From positions 13,614,000 to 13,677,999 of the forward strand of contig CM060853.1 of assembly GCA_030737835.1 (NCBI GenBank): DNA of 64,000 nt, written 5' to 3'. Numbering within the stretch: the stretch's first letter is position 1; each line of letters opens with the position of its first letter. Made by a program: the position numbers and the translations under genes. Below the pieces are notes generated by a model. It worked only from the letters and a program-made list of their open reading frames with translations. It ran no database searches and was not told the DNA's origin. Source of the DNA: Acorus gramineus. Taxonomy: Eukaryota; Streptophyta; Magnoliopsida; Acorales; Acoraceae. This document shows, in pieces, positions 43,851 through 56,847 of the stretch.

Positions 43851-44120
43851 AGTAGAGTAGCTATGGAAGGAGGAAGAAATAAAATATCAATGAAAGCATC
43901 TTTCCCCATTATTTTTTGTTTGATTTTTTGGATACCTGAATAAATAAAACCCACCCTCCCTTATGAGATGATTTAGCAAATTTGGTGATCCAGTTATCTG
44001 GAACTAGGAACTGTGTGTTTTATATTTTTGTGTGTATTTTATACATTTTTTTATGTTATTATCTGACTCGGGTCAACCCGGGTCCCCCGGATCCGGACCG
44101 GCTTTATAAATGTTGTGCAG

Positions 44121-44374
44121 TGAATGATCCGTTTGTGATGAAGGCCTGGGCCAAGTCCTTCCCTGAGAACAAGCACGTCAAGTTCCTGGCCGACTGGTCC
44201 AGCACCTACACTCACGCCCTCGGCCTCGAGCTCGACATCTCTGATAAGGGCCTTGGCGTCCGCTCTCGCCGCTTCGCTCTCCTCGTCGACGACCTCGTCG
44301 TCAAGGTCGCCAACATCGAGGAGGGCGGCGAGTTCACTGTCTCCGGGGCCGACGAGATGCTCTCTGTCCTGTGA
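44121..44374 (+). pseudogene. Type II peroxiredoxin, 3' exon only
   Basis: From an AG acceptor (TTGTGCAG at 44113-44120) the frame reads VNDPFVMKAWAKSFPENKHV, a KFLADWSSTYTHALGLELD block, KGLGVRSRRFALLVDDL, NIEEGGEFTVSGADE and a stop. This is the C-terminal half of cytosolic type II peroxiredoxins (PRXIIB-like thiol peroxidases). The N-terminal half with the peroxidatic Cys in the TPTC motif is not found in the preceding 4 kb. A normally conserved Gly is Trp in ADWSS. The coding stretch is GC-rich in AT-rich surroundings, has no stops, and looks recent. It is either a 5'-truncated copy or a gene whose first coding exon was lost. Peroxidase activity is not expected. Confidence 0.8.
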
Positions 44375-44577
44375 GAGCTGCTGCTTCAGCTGTTCATGAA
44401 TTGCTTATGTTGTTGTTGTTTTGGTTGTTGCATTGGGTGTTACCTGTTACAAGTCTATATGTTTCTTCTTGAGTGTTTTGAATTAGAGAAATGTGAAAGG
44501 GAGCTCTGTTAAAATTGGATGGGAATGTTTATATTGGCAGATCTCCTTGATTTTCTCAAATTTGATGTATATTTTAA

Positions 44578-45034
44578 GACAAAATTCATATAACCTCTTC
44601 TAAATTGTCTGAAATCTATGGAACCCTTCATATAACCATATGAAAACACGTGTAAATCTAAATAACCATCTGAATTAAATTTTTGTTAATCGATAATGAA
44701 TATTTTGTTTGATTAACCCTAGATAAAAACACATTATATTCAAAACCCCTACAATGTGTTAAAAATGTAAAAAAAAATTATCTAAAAATGTCAATGATCC
44801 CTCTGGATAGTTTTTTATATTTTATTCAGACGGGTAAAAATACATATTGTGTTTTCAGCCACAGCTAACCAAACTGAATATTCACATAAAATTCGTCATT
44901 TGGCAACGGAAGTTTAACTCGGAGAGCTATTTAGATTTACATAGGTGTTTTTAAATAAAGATATGGAATTCAGGAAAAGTAAAAAAGTTACATGGATTTC
45001 GGACAATTCAGAAGTAGTTATTTGAATTTTTCCC
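44578..45034. mobile_element. Mutator-like MITE, family M, copy 5
   Basis: It shares family interior blocks (GTAAATCTAAATAACC, CAATGTGTTAAAAATGT, ACTGAATATTCACATAA) and the right end GTTATTTGAATTTTTCCC. The left end is degraded. Confidence 0.6.
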
Positions 45035-45321
45035 ATATTTAGAAGTAGGATTACCTCCCGTTAGGTAGAGGAAGCACCCAACCAAACGGGAGGTAAATCC
45101 TGACTCAACTAGTCAAGTGTGGTTCAGGTTGAGATTTAGGTTTTACTTCAGATTTGATATTTAAAGTAAGTGTAAAACTATGCATGAGTTGGAATTGAAA
45201 AAAAAAAAAAGTCTGATGCCCTAGCAGCATATATAATAGAGTAAAAATAATAATAAGGGAAAATAAAAATAATAATAAGGGAAAATAAAGAGAATGAAGA
45301 AATAAATAATAATGATTTTTA

Positions 45322-48300
45322 AGCCCCAATTGGTAGACCCCATTCTAAGCCCCATGAGGTGGCAAGTGTGAATTTTCTATATTACCCCCTCACAATTAAT
45401 CTCTTCGTTGTTTTCATAACCGGTCAAATAATTACGGGATTAGTTACAATATGAAGATCACTTCCTTTTCTGGAATATACGAATTCAATTGCACGTTCAA
45501 GAAAATAAATTTTCACAAGTTTCATTTTTTTCTGATTGTTCTCTCGTAACGAAAACAAACATCAATTTTTTTTTTTATTCATATTTGATCGGCGGAGAAG
45601 AGAAGAGAAAAACGAGTTTTGTTTTTGTTTTTGTGCGATCTGTTTGTGGTGCAAACATTCAGGTTAGGCCAATCGGAACACCCAAAAATTGATGATTTAG
45701 AATTTTTAGATCCAGTTTATTCGGTGAAAATGAAAACAAACATCGTAATCGTTATTTTTTTCAGTTTGATCGGTTGAGAATATAAAAATTACACGATTGT
45801 GGTGGAAACAATGACGATCCATTCAGGTTAGACTGTTTTCGATCTGAATAATTGAATTTGATCTGATTTTTTTAACTGTTCCTTTGAATCATCATATAAT
45901 TTTTTTATACATCATTTAATTTAAATTAAGATACGTGTGGTGTATCTGAATTCTGATGCGTTCTTGTGTTTTACATTCAAGCATGTATAATCAGTTTTTT
46001 AGTGGTGTGTATATGTACATTTATGCATATTAAGTCATTCAGCATATTTTATAGCTTTGAATGATTGGTATTCAACCCATTAGATTTAATATTCGGTAGT
46101 AGCAAATGTGTAGATGTTAATTCCAATTCCAGATACATGTGTATCTTGATGTTGTTTTCTAGTCCAATTGAAGTTTGATTTATTATTTATATGGATTTGA
46201 TTGATGCCTATCTGATTAATATTCAATTGCTTATTGTCGTACATATATAAAGGCTTGAATGACTTTCATTGAAAATCTATGTGCGTTTTGCTAATTAGCT
46301 TGTAGACCATGAAATTATTTGTTTTTTGTTTTATTGATTTTTTGTCATTACTTTGAATCATTATATACATTAATTGAATCTGAATTTTATTTTAAATTCA
46401 GATACATGGGCTGTATCTTGATTTTCATGCACTATTGTGTACCAAGTATGATCTGTACAATCGTTTATGATTCTGTGTTTGTGTATAATTATGCATAATG
46501 TGTTATTCATCATATTTTTTAGCTTTATATCTGTATTATTCCACTCATTCAGATTGAAGATTTTGAAATACACTAGACATTCACTTGTATGGAATGTGTA
46601 TTTGTTAATTCAAATTCTAAATACATCAGTATCTGAATTTGAATTCAGCCCATTTTTTGAAGGTTGTTATTTTTATTTTTATGGATTTGATTAATATATA
46701 GCTGATTAATATGTAATTGCTTATTGTTGGCATTTTAAAGACATTTTATGAATTTTCTATACAGTTCTGAGTAGCATGTAGATCATATTTGTTCATTTAG
46801 ATTTTCAGATACATTATTGTATCTTAATTGATAACATGTGGTTGATGTTCTTTTTTTTTCACTAGGCAATGATGGTGATTTTGTGGACACATGTGAAGAC
46901 TCAATTCATTTGGATGACATCAATGATCCATGTTCTGTGTAAACCAGTTTATTGAAGTAATTGTTTGTTGTGGCTGATCAGCAAAATCTAGAAGAGATTG
47001 TCTTAATGTCTTTGGCTCAACTCTATTGCTGCAAATGTTTCAAATATTCCGTGCACTGTAGATCTGTACTCGGGATAGTATGCCCAGTTTCTTATTTGTT
47101 CAATAACTCTGTCTTTTTTTGCTTTTACATAATTTGTACAACATCCAAATGCAGTTAAAATGCATAATACAGTATCATACACATAACATTGTCTTTTCTA
47201 TACGAATAGTGGACAAACACTGTCTTTTTGTGTATTAAGATACATATGTATCTTAAAAATGAAATCAAGAGTTTGTAAACAAATATAAGAGATATCAAAA
47301 CTATATATACCATCTATATTTCAAATACATATGAACAGCCAGATTGCACACAAATAAATGCTATCAAATGTTTGTTTTTTCAGATATAGCCAAATGATTT
47401 AACCATGTTTTATATAACAATTTCAGATACAAATGATTCAGATACATACAATTTCTACAAGAGCATTAATCTATTTTCATCGAGGGATTTATAGAAACAG
47501 TTGAGTAATCTAAAATATAATATTGAAGTTTTTAATACACAACACATTCTGATTCATGGCTACTTGTTAATAGCTTGTAATATGACTATTAGGTTCTCTG
47601 TTGCTATATAATTGCTTCAGATTTATATTTATTTGATGACAGGCTTTCAGATACATATACAGTTGATTAAGATACATAGATTGTTTACAAAAAAATAAGA
47701 TATATTCATCAAACAATGCATGTTAATTATCAAAGATAATATAATAATTCATGATCTACATGCTTATGATATTTCAAACATTTCATTTGGCTACTATTAA
47801 TTGCTCAGTTAACCAGATTTTGTTTCACTGAATCATGAAACAATTGCACATTATATAAAATTTTCAAATACATGTATCTGACTTATGTTTTTGTTTCATC
47901 AGAAGCGAAATATGCACACGAGAAAACCCTAAACAATCGAAAAATGTAATTTCATTTTTCCTTTAATCTTGATACACTGGCAGACGAAGACAATGTATCA
48001 GAAAACAATCTCATAATATATTAGAGATTAATGACAATGTATTTTGATACACTTTTTTTTTTATTCAGATGCATGTATCTGAATTACTTATTTCAAATCA
48101 TTTTTTTTTTATTATTTCAGATGCAAGTATTTGAAACAATGATTCTTCAAATGGATACCAGATACAATCAGATTAACAGGAGTCGAGATAACCGAAAGAA
48201 ATCGTTTTATATATTATTTTGAAAATAAAAGATTTCGTCTAATAAGAAGTGCAAAAAAAAAAAAACGCGACCTCTTTATCGGATACAAACGACCTGTTTT

Positions 48301-48698
48301 TTTTTTGTCAAAAAAAAAAAAACAAATACAAAGCGACAGTTAAGTTTCGATTGGCGGAAGAAATCTATCCTTTTTTATTCACCATTATTGACGGTTTGTT
48401 GGGGAAGAGAATCAGATGGATTGAAATCTTGATCGCCTAATTTTTTTCTTTTTTTTTCATTCGTATGATTTTGCCCAAATCAGAACCCTAACATTCAAAT
48501 TTTTTTGAAATATGTTACTTCGGTTAGAGGAATTAATGGTACCCCCATTTGTGGGATTCGGTTACGATTTTAATGAGGATATTAGCTAGTTGGAGGTTAT
48601 TTTTTAAAATTATAAGAAGGGTAGTTTTGTCGTTGACATTTTAGTGGTTTGAAAAAATCAAATAGGGAACTAATAGGAGAGTGTCACCTATTGGGGCT
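45322..48698. mobile_element. Candidate non-autonomous DNA transposon with GATACAT/GTATC repeats
   Basis: Short inverted ends: AGCCCCAATTGGTAGAC at the left and GTGTCACCTATTGGGGCT at the right. Between about 45925 and 48140 some dozen imperfect palindromes of the type GATACAT-n-GTATC recur every 100-400 bases, for example near 46132, 46400, 46806, 47239, 47868 and 48067. No long open frame is present. The dense subterminal-style repetition and inverted ends suggest a DNA transposon derivative. Boundaries are approximate and no target duplication was verified. Confidence 0.4.
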
Positions 48699-49409
48699 CA
48701 CAAATGCGGCTTATTTTATGGGCCTAGGTGACTGAGAAATAAAATCATATAAGAGTAAGAGATTTGTAGAATAAAAACAATTTAGGATTAGAGATTTCAA
48801 TCTCATTGAACAATTAAATCATTATTCACCTCACAGGTTGGACTCAGGTATCCTAACCTTTCAATCCAAACCCAACTCAAATTGCCCTAAGGACTTCGAT
48901 AGTGTCTCACATTAATGAGTTATATGTCTCGTTATAAATTTTTCATATTTTTTATAAATGGATCCATTCAATTTCATTAGAGATATACTTCATTTTTTAT
49001 AAAAAAATATATACGTAATTAAATGAGGTATACTATTTTTAAAAAGTCAAAACCTGTGTAAACTAAAATTGAGACCAAAAAGGATTGAACATAACATTTT
49101 TCCATTTAGGAATGTACAGTACCATTTTAGGATACATACAGAAATATGATATTTTAGAGAGCAAAAATAAAAAAATAAAAAAGGGGGGCTGAATATTATA
49201 GTAAGTCTAAATTACAATGAAAATGAGAAAGTTTAAGAATGATAAATGAAAGGCCATGCAATATGAATTTGCAGGCCTAATATTCTCCCCCTCCTTTTGC
49301 AAGTAATCTCTATTGTCCTTGTTTTATTTTCTACCATACTCTGAAACAAGAGACCTATACCTAAAACCCTAAAGATGCCTCTCTCCATTAAGTCTGATTA
49401 GCTTGCCTT
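48699..49409. other. AT-rich 3' flank of AAE13
   Basis: No gene or clear element is seen. An A-rich tract lies near 49165. Confidence 0.45.
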
Positions 49410-52400
49410 TCACTTCTCCAACAACTTCTTCAGTTCCTTCTTGTTCACCTGTGAAATGTAACAGCATAACAAGTCTTGTATAGTGAGAGCCACAAAAAAG
49501 GTTGAGAAAATTAAAGCTTAACCACTGGACTATGTTTTTTTTTTCTTTTTCCATCACCTTTCCCATGGCATTGCGAGGCAGAGATTCCCATAGGTACAAC
49601 CTCACTGGAATCTGAGACAAAGCATAAGCAGTTTTATCAGTTCCACATGATGAGTTAACACGTGAAATCATGAATTTGAGATGGAAGAGATTTTTTTTAT
49701 AGGCAAATGTTTTGTTCCATTTTCTGGTTAAATCTCGTTGAGGCGTTCTGCATAAGAGATTTTATTTAGAAAGACTAGATTCCAAGATCCCCCAGTAGAG
49801 AGAGTATCTTTGTCAACTTGCCAAGAGGTGGTTTAATTTGGTAGAAAGAATCGCGTTTCATTGTTGATTTTAGTTTAAGATTCTGATAATCATATGTATA
49901 CTTCGACCAATTTTCAAATATTGTCCAAAATGATACTTATGGCTTACATGCTTGGAAAGCTTGAAAAATAGTGTGGAAGCTTTGATAAATAACGATAAGG
50001 GTTTTGCAGTAGAAATGAACCTTGTATGGAGCGAGCTTATCCTTTGACCACTCTTGGAGTTCTTCCAAGGACATTGCTGGTTTGAACTCTTGATCGCGCC
50101 TTCTCTTCACATCAGCATCCGGCACGATTATCGCAGTCACGGCTTCCCCATAGATTTTGTCAGGCAAACCCAGGACGCAACACTCCAATACATCAGGATG
50201 CTGATCAATGATAAAATTATGGTAGATTCATCAAATATTCAAATGTAAGAAAGACATTAGCCAAGTTGGGATATGATTCTGATTTGCATGCATTTCAACT
50301 TATTCCAAGTCAAATTTATGTTTTATTATTTATTATTTATTTATTTATTTACTTATTAAAGAACTAAATTTATGGGTCTAGTTGATGTAAATATCAGGAA
50401 AATTGTCTAATTTAAAGATAAGAGGAAAAGAAACTTGCCTCTAAGAGCACAGCTTCTATTTCTAAAGCTGATAATTTATACCCACCAACTTTCATTATAT
50501 CCGCACTGGTACCTGTCAATAAACATAAAATACAATAATAAGATCTCCTGTTGATGGATATTATTCATCAAATGCATTCATTGGCTCAGAAATTATCATG
50601 GGGAAAACAAATTACATGGATCCCAAAGAGAACTGTGGGAAGAATCACTGTGAGAACATTCTAAATCAAAGGGCCATCAAAATCCCCAACCAATACTACT
50701 GAACTATGTTGAGCCACCTGAACACCACCAAGGAATAAAAGACAAAATAATCCTACTGCCATGCGGGAGCCCTAAACCTCTGAAATTACATTCATGTGAG
50801 AAATCGATAATATTGGCTATTATGGAACTGTTGTTCAAGTGTGAGAGAGGATTGTGTGCCTGAGGGAATAGCTTTTCATAAAAAAGAAAAACAATACGAA
50901 TCCTCATAATATTCCCAACGATGATGTTTAGAGGCAGGTGCGAAAGGCAGAATCCAAAAATGCTTCTTTAGATGTCAACGTGAGTGCCTAAGAAGACCAT
51001 TGATCTGTGCAAAAATAATTAGGATTCCAACCAAAATTCTAGAAACAATGAGGCTTGGTGACGCTATCAGGACGCCATCATTTAACCCTGCCAACAGATA
51101 CAGTGGATTGACCGGATTACAGAGGTCACTAAGTAACCTATATTTGCTTTTGTGTATGCAGTTTTACATATATCAGGTGTAAAATGGTGCTTTAACTGGA
51201 AAATACCAAAATATAAACAAATATTATCTTTTTTCATTTAAAAAAAAAAAAAAAAACTGGTGAAGAAAGAATCCATGGAGAATGAATATTTTTGAAAAAT
51301 GGTGAAAAATGAATATTATCTTACGTCCCAAAATAATGTAGTAAGCATCCTCATCCACTTTTACAGTATCTCCTGTCTTGAAGAATCCACCATCAATAAA
51401 CGATTCCTTCGTTACCTGTAATTATTATACAGGTTAGAACCAGCACAAGAAACTAAGTGAAGCTGAAATATCAAGGAGTATCAGGTTTATATATTTCTCG
51501 AAATATCACGGAGTGATATGCAGGACCCAGGAAGTTTGCAATTCATACAAAGATTAGTAAGTGATATCCAAAAAGATAAAAATAAGGAGAGGAAAGAAAA
51601 GCACCTCAGGCCGTTTCCAGTATTCCTTGAACAAGGATGGACTTCTAACACAGAGTTCCCCCTCACCAGTTGCTTTTTCACTCTCATCTATTGCTAGAAT
51701 TTTCACCTGGGCATAGTTTCAAGATAGAACAGTGAAGAACACTATTAAAATCTCCTATGCACGTATGTCTGCAGCAACTTGCAATATATGTGTGCTGATT
51801 TGCAATAGAAATTTTTACATACAGCTGCATGCCCCTAAAATTTTTTAAAAAATTCCAAATAAATGAAAGCTTTACGTGCAACATGCTGCTCTATATTTAA
51901 AGATCATTATTTCAAATATATTTAATAATTTCTGGCTAAACAAAAATGTGCCTTTTCTGTTTATAATAATAGTTCAATTTTCACTTTCAGATAAAACCGT
52001 AGTAAAGTTGATATTTGATGGAAACTGAGAATTAGTGCAGAGTGTTTCAAATAATTAAACTTCATGGATTGAAATACCAAACCAAATAATATTAAAAAAA
52101 ATTATAATAGGTAGTGAACAGACCTCCACGCCAGGGAGTGGTTTACCAACCGTTCCTCCCTTTCTTTCACCTAGTAAAGGATTAGACAGCGCCATAACAA
52201 ACTGCAAGGTGTAAACTATTAATCAATAAGGTCGACATGAACAAATAATTTACAACGTTCAAAGATGGATTTGTGAATAGAACGGGGACCCAACTGGATG
52301 ACCAGTACAACTCACCTCGGTCATGCCATAGCGTTCTAAAAGACGATGACCTGTTACACTTTCCCATTGTTTCAATATGGGATAAGGAAGAGCTGAGGAG

Positions 52401-55400
52401 CCACACATCTGGGAAAAGTGACATCAGCACACACATAAGCTCGATCTAAAATACATTCACAAACTAGTTGAATTAAAATGGTAGTTTTTCATGAAAAGTA
52501 TTTACATAATACAAACCAGATGAGGAAAAGCAACATGCTTTAATAGACAAAGGAAGTGATGTAGTTACCATGAGACGCAACTGGCGTGCAGCTGATGCTG
52601 ACATGGCTTGTAATTCTGGATCCATAGCTTCATAACCTTGCAGCAGCCTACTGTATATTGTTGGAACCTAATGACATGAAACCTATTAAAAACTGAAAAA
52701 AGGAGAAAAATCATCCTTTATTCATCAAGCTATTAGGTCAGGCTACTACACGCTCACAACAGATTCTTTAACACAACTAGAATCAGCAACTAAATGTAAA
52801 CCGCATATAAAATCAGGCATTCTTTCAAGATATAACTGACAACTATCCAAGACAAAAAGAATGATGACATGATACTGTGTAACTGCATATTAAAACAATT
52901 CTTCAATGCTTATTCCCTCCACTGAGTATTAAAACACAAATCCAAAACAGCATAGAGCAAAAGAATCCAGAAATATGCCATCAAATGTGTACTAGTAAAT
53001 ACCACAATTTCATGAGAAAAATATCATTAAAAGCGTGACTTACTCCAGTGAAAACAGTAATTGCATCGTCAACCTTTGCCCCATCAACTGGGTATGACTC
53101 ACGCCATCTCTGCCACACTCCCCGCACACTAAATTTCGGCATAAATTCAACCTTTAAATTCCCACATACATGACACATATCAGAGAAGACCCACTGTTTT
53201 ATGTGACAAATTATGTAGTTCACCAAAACAAGGACAACAACACATTTTAAGAGGCATTACCATGGACCCTGCATATAGAGGTGCCAGAAGGGCATTGAAA
53301 AGACCATGCACATGTAAAGCAGAGGTCAAGGATCCCACCGAATGAATAAATAATCATAGAGTAATGTTGAGAGAACAAAATATATAAATTGTTTGAAACA
53401 ACTGAAGCAATAATAAAAAAAAAAAACTGAACCAATTGAATAAGCATAGAGGACTACAAACTATAAGTACATAATGTGGATATGGTGCAAAGGTAGACAA
53501 TTAAGAAATTGGTCATGAGATGTATATCCCCAAGCTTCAGTCAACATTTGGACCTGCGAGAAAACCATTAACAGAAACCAATTACCAAAGAGATGAAAAA
53601 AGAGATCCAAACCATGAGGGAAAATGCTATATATCTTGAAGTTGACATATATAATTCAAATGATATTCGTTGATCTTTATTCTGAAGAAATGATTGCATC
53701 CTATAACCTATATATATAACAGAATATATAAAAAAATTCACTCAGGCAACGTTTTTTCTACACCTGTTAACTTAATCATACCGATGCTAAACTCACACTA
53801 CCAAGCCTACCATGTTGTTTAGATATTCATCAATGTATCATTAAGTAAAAAAAAAACGATTATAACATGTACAAAGTGATTTATTTTTTTTTATATAGAA
53901 AAGGTAGACTCTTGCTACCACGAGATGTACAAAGTGATATTTGCTACCAAAAATATAACAAGCCTCCAGAAGAAAATAATCTATTGTGTCATTAAGCATT
54001 AATATAATAATAGAAGAAAACATGTACAAGTTGCCAAATGCTACCAAAAACATAACATACATCTGGAAAAAAAGAATATAATGCATCATTAAGAAGAAAA
54101 AAAACAATAGAAGAAAATGTACAAAGTGATATCTGCTACCAAAATAACATGCCTCCAGAAGAAAAAAAGAATATAATGCTAATGGCACAAAATTCAAAAG
54201 AAAAACATAAGAAAGAGATGAAAATATGCATGAGACTGAAGAAGATACCTGAGCACTAATGCTTTTGTGTGTATGAACAACGCCTTTAGGTTTGCCTGTC
54301 GTACCGCTAGTGTAAATGATCAAAGCAGGGTCATCATCTGCAAAACTGACATGTCAACAGACCCTTTTTCATGGTTTCTCTGAAATGAAGGTGCATGTTG
54401 ATATATATATGAACCTTCTGCCATTTTGTAATCCTCAGTTTCCTCCCCCAAATGAGCCGCTGAATTCCCATTCCAGATTGTTGAATTCCCATGCTCACTC
54501 ATCTTTACAGAAATATTGGGGATGGCAGGGATGAGAGAAAACCGAGCAGCACATTTAGCAGCCACATTTTCCATCAGCTCTCGATGATCTTCCGTGCTGA
54601 GAAGGACAGAAACATCCTACAAGCAAGACGAGTAGCAGGAATTGATCAAATTGATCATCAACAGGAGATGCATTATGACTTTGGCATAGAGATATTACAC
54701 GAAACCTTAGCTATAAGATATATAAATTAATTTTATTTGTTTTTATCATTTCATCAAGTTTTTTTAATCTAGCAATGAAAATATATAGGGATCTAATAGT
54801 AATAGAAACCCAAGTGTGGACTGGTCTCAGCGAAACTAGCCTTAGCAAAATAAGCAGTATTGACACCTGTTATAGAAGCAAAAGTCATCCTCAATAAAAT
54901 TCAGAAACATATGTAATTTCATATAAATCAACCTGATTTAACTACAAGACTTTATTAGAACCATGAATTTACCATGGAAGACACACATGATAAACAAGGA
55001 AAAAGTAGAAAAGAGAAGATGATCACATAATGCTCCCCTACAAAAAGTATGACACTTAAATGAGTAAATAATGATATCCAATAAGATATTCAATAATACA
55101 CAGTAAAGAGTCATTGATGGACAAACCGAATCATTCATGACATGATATAACTCAGCCTCTGGGTAGCTAAGTGCAAGAGGAACTGCCACTCCCCCACTGA
55201 ACCAAGTTCCCAGCAGCCCCGCAACAAACTCGGCAGAAGGTTTAGCCACAATCCCAACCCGAGCCCCATTAAGGCATCCAGCTTTTCTGATACCATGTAC
55301 AGAGGGAGAAGAACTTTCCTTAATGCTCTCCTCAAGCATCTGAATAAATGAGGAATCACATTGTTAGAAAACTGAAATCAGTTGATGGAAAACAACGACA

Positions 55401-56847
55401 AATTCAGATAACCTAAGGTAAACAACCCGATCATAAGAAAGAATCCAGATGGTCCTTCAACATGGCAATCACAAACAGGACAGCACTATCATCAAAATGA
55501 AAAAAATACAGAATATTTAGTTATCACTCCATGATCATGTGCAAGGTTTTGTTTTCCATATCCTCCTTGTATTAGTCACTGAAACTGAAAGTGCAAACAT
55601 CATCGACTTACAGTTTCCTTGCCATTATTGCACAATAGGTCCGATATCTTTAAAGCAGAATGGAGGAGTTGAGCATGAGTGTAGCTTTTCTGTTCGTTTC
55701 TTATAGCAACACTCGCACGCGACCTAGAACAGCACTTACAAATTTCCTTGAAGACATCCATGAATGTATGAGATGAGGGTCCTGCAGTATTTTTGGCTCA
55801 GAATTTAAATAAACAAATAGCAACATATAAGATATGGCGCGCTCAAATACGAAATGCTTCTTTGACCAAATTTCTCACATCAAAAAACAAAATTACTTTC
55901 CATGTATAAACTACTGAACATTGAAATAGAATTTCCATCCCTACCATGACTATGAATACCAAAAAAGAAAAAAAGGCATATATAGAAAACTGCATAGTGT
56001 ACACAAAATTTATTGCCTAAGCTTAACAAAGATTAGCTGGGTTGCTGATTGTGAATTCAGAGAAGTTAGTGTAATCTGGCATTGCAATTCTAATTTGTTG
56101 TCACATTCATATGCATCCATGAATTCCAACTCTTCCATGACTGGCTTCTCTTTTATTATGACCATTTTGGTTCTCTTCACCATTTCCACCAACGTCACGA
56201 AAACATGGCAAGCATTATTCATCAACTGACCCATTTCGAATTCAAATCACAAACACCCAAGCAGAGATAACTAAAAACCCCTCAATAGCAATATTCGATC
56301 AAATAATTCTCACAAACATCAATTCTAGTCGTATTAAGAACTAAAATTGAACACTTCCATGAATAAATATAAAAACTAACCAAATTTAAACAAAAAAATC
56401 TTCATTTTCTCACTTGAAAGCACCAATCTTTCCGCTCCAATGTCAACAAAAATCCAATCAGGGATAACTAATCGCATCAATAGCAACACCCGAACAAACT
56501 ATTCTCACAAACACAAACTCTAATCCAAACAAAACCTAAAACTGAACACTTCCACGAACCAAAAAAACCTAACCCAAAATAGACTTTTAAAAAATCTTTC
56601 ATTTCTCATTTAAAAGCTCCAATCTTTCGATCCAGAATCACCAAATTCACATCAAACAACAAAAAAACAAAACCCCAAAGTGATCAATCGAAGTGGGAGA
56701 AGAACAATAGGGGTTACCTGAGAAGGAACTACAGCAGATTTTCAAGACCGATGAAGAGGAGGAGGAGCTTCTTCTGCGGATGAGGAGACATGGACGAACT
56801 ATAAAGGCCTGCGAGAGAAGGTTAGTTGGGGCTTTGAATGCTCGCAT
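49410..56847 (-). CDS. AAE13: Malonate--CoA ligase (malonyl-CoA synthetase)
   Basis: An acyl-activating enzyme that makes malonyl-CoA from malonate, CoA and ATP. Seventeen minus-strand exons join in phase: 56718-56847, 55612-55781, 55127-55339, 54415-54616, 54249-54337, 53484-53553, 53261-53313, 53044-53151, 52569-52667, 52316-52408, 52124-52201, 51605-51706, 51325-51415, 50439-50512, 50021-50200, 49558-49611 and 49410-49448, giving 614 residues. Family motifs: ATP loop [11 protein letters not shown] near residue 248, YGMTE at 405-409, GGFFKTGDT near 478, [20 protein letters not shown] near 500, and the adenylation Lys in AMGK at 602. AAE13-specific text includes [20 protein letters not shown] and [16 protein letters not shown]. 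Residues 1-43 are Ser/Arg-rich, a likely mitochondrial presequence; a second Met just inside exon 2 could start a cytosolic form. Intron 6 appears to be U12-type AT-AC and intron 14 is GC-AG. Confidence 0.95.

Noticed and set aside
43982-44120. N-terminal extension of the peroxiredoxin frame starting at 43982
   Set aside because: The residues before VNDPF have no peroxiredoxin similarity and include hAT-like GGGTC sequence. The frame is open by chance.
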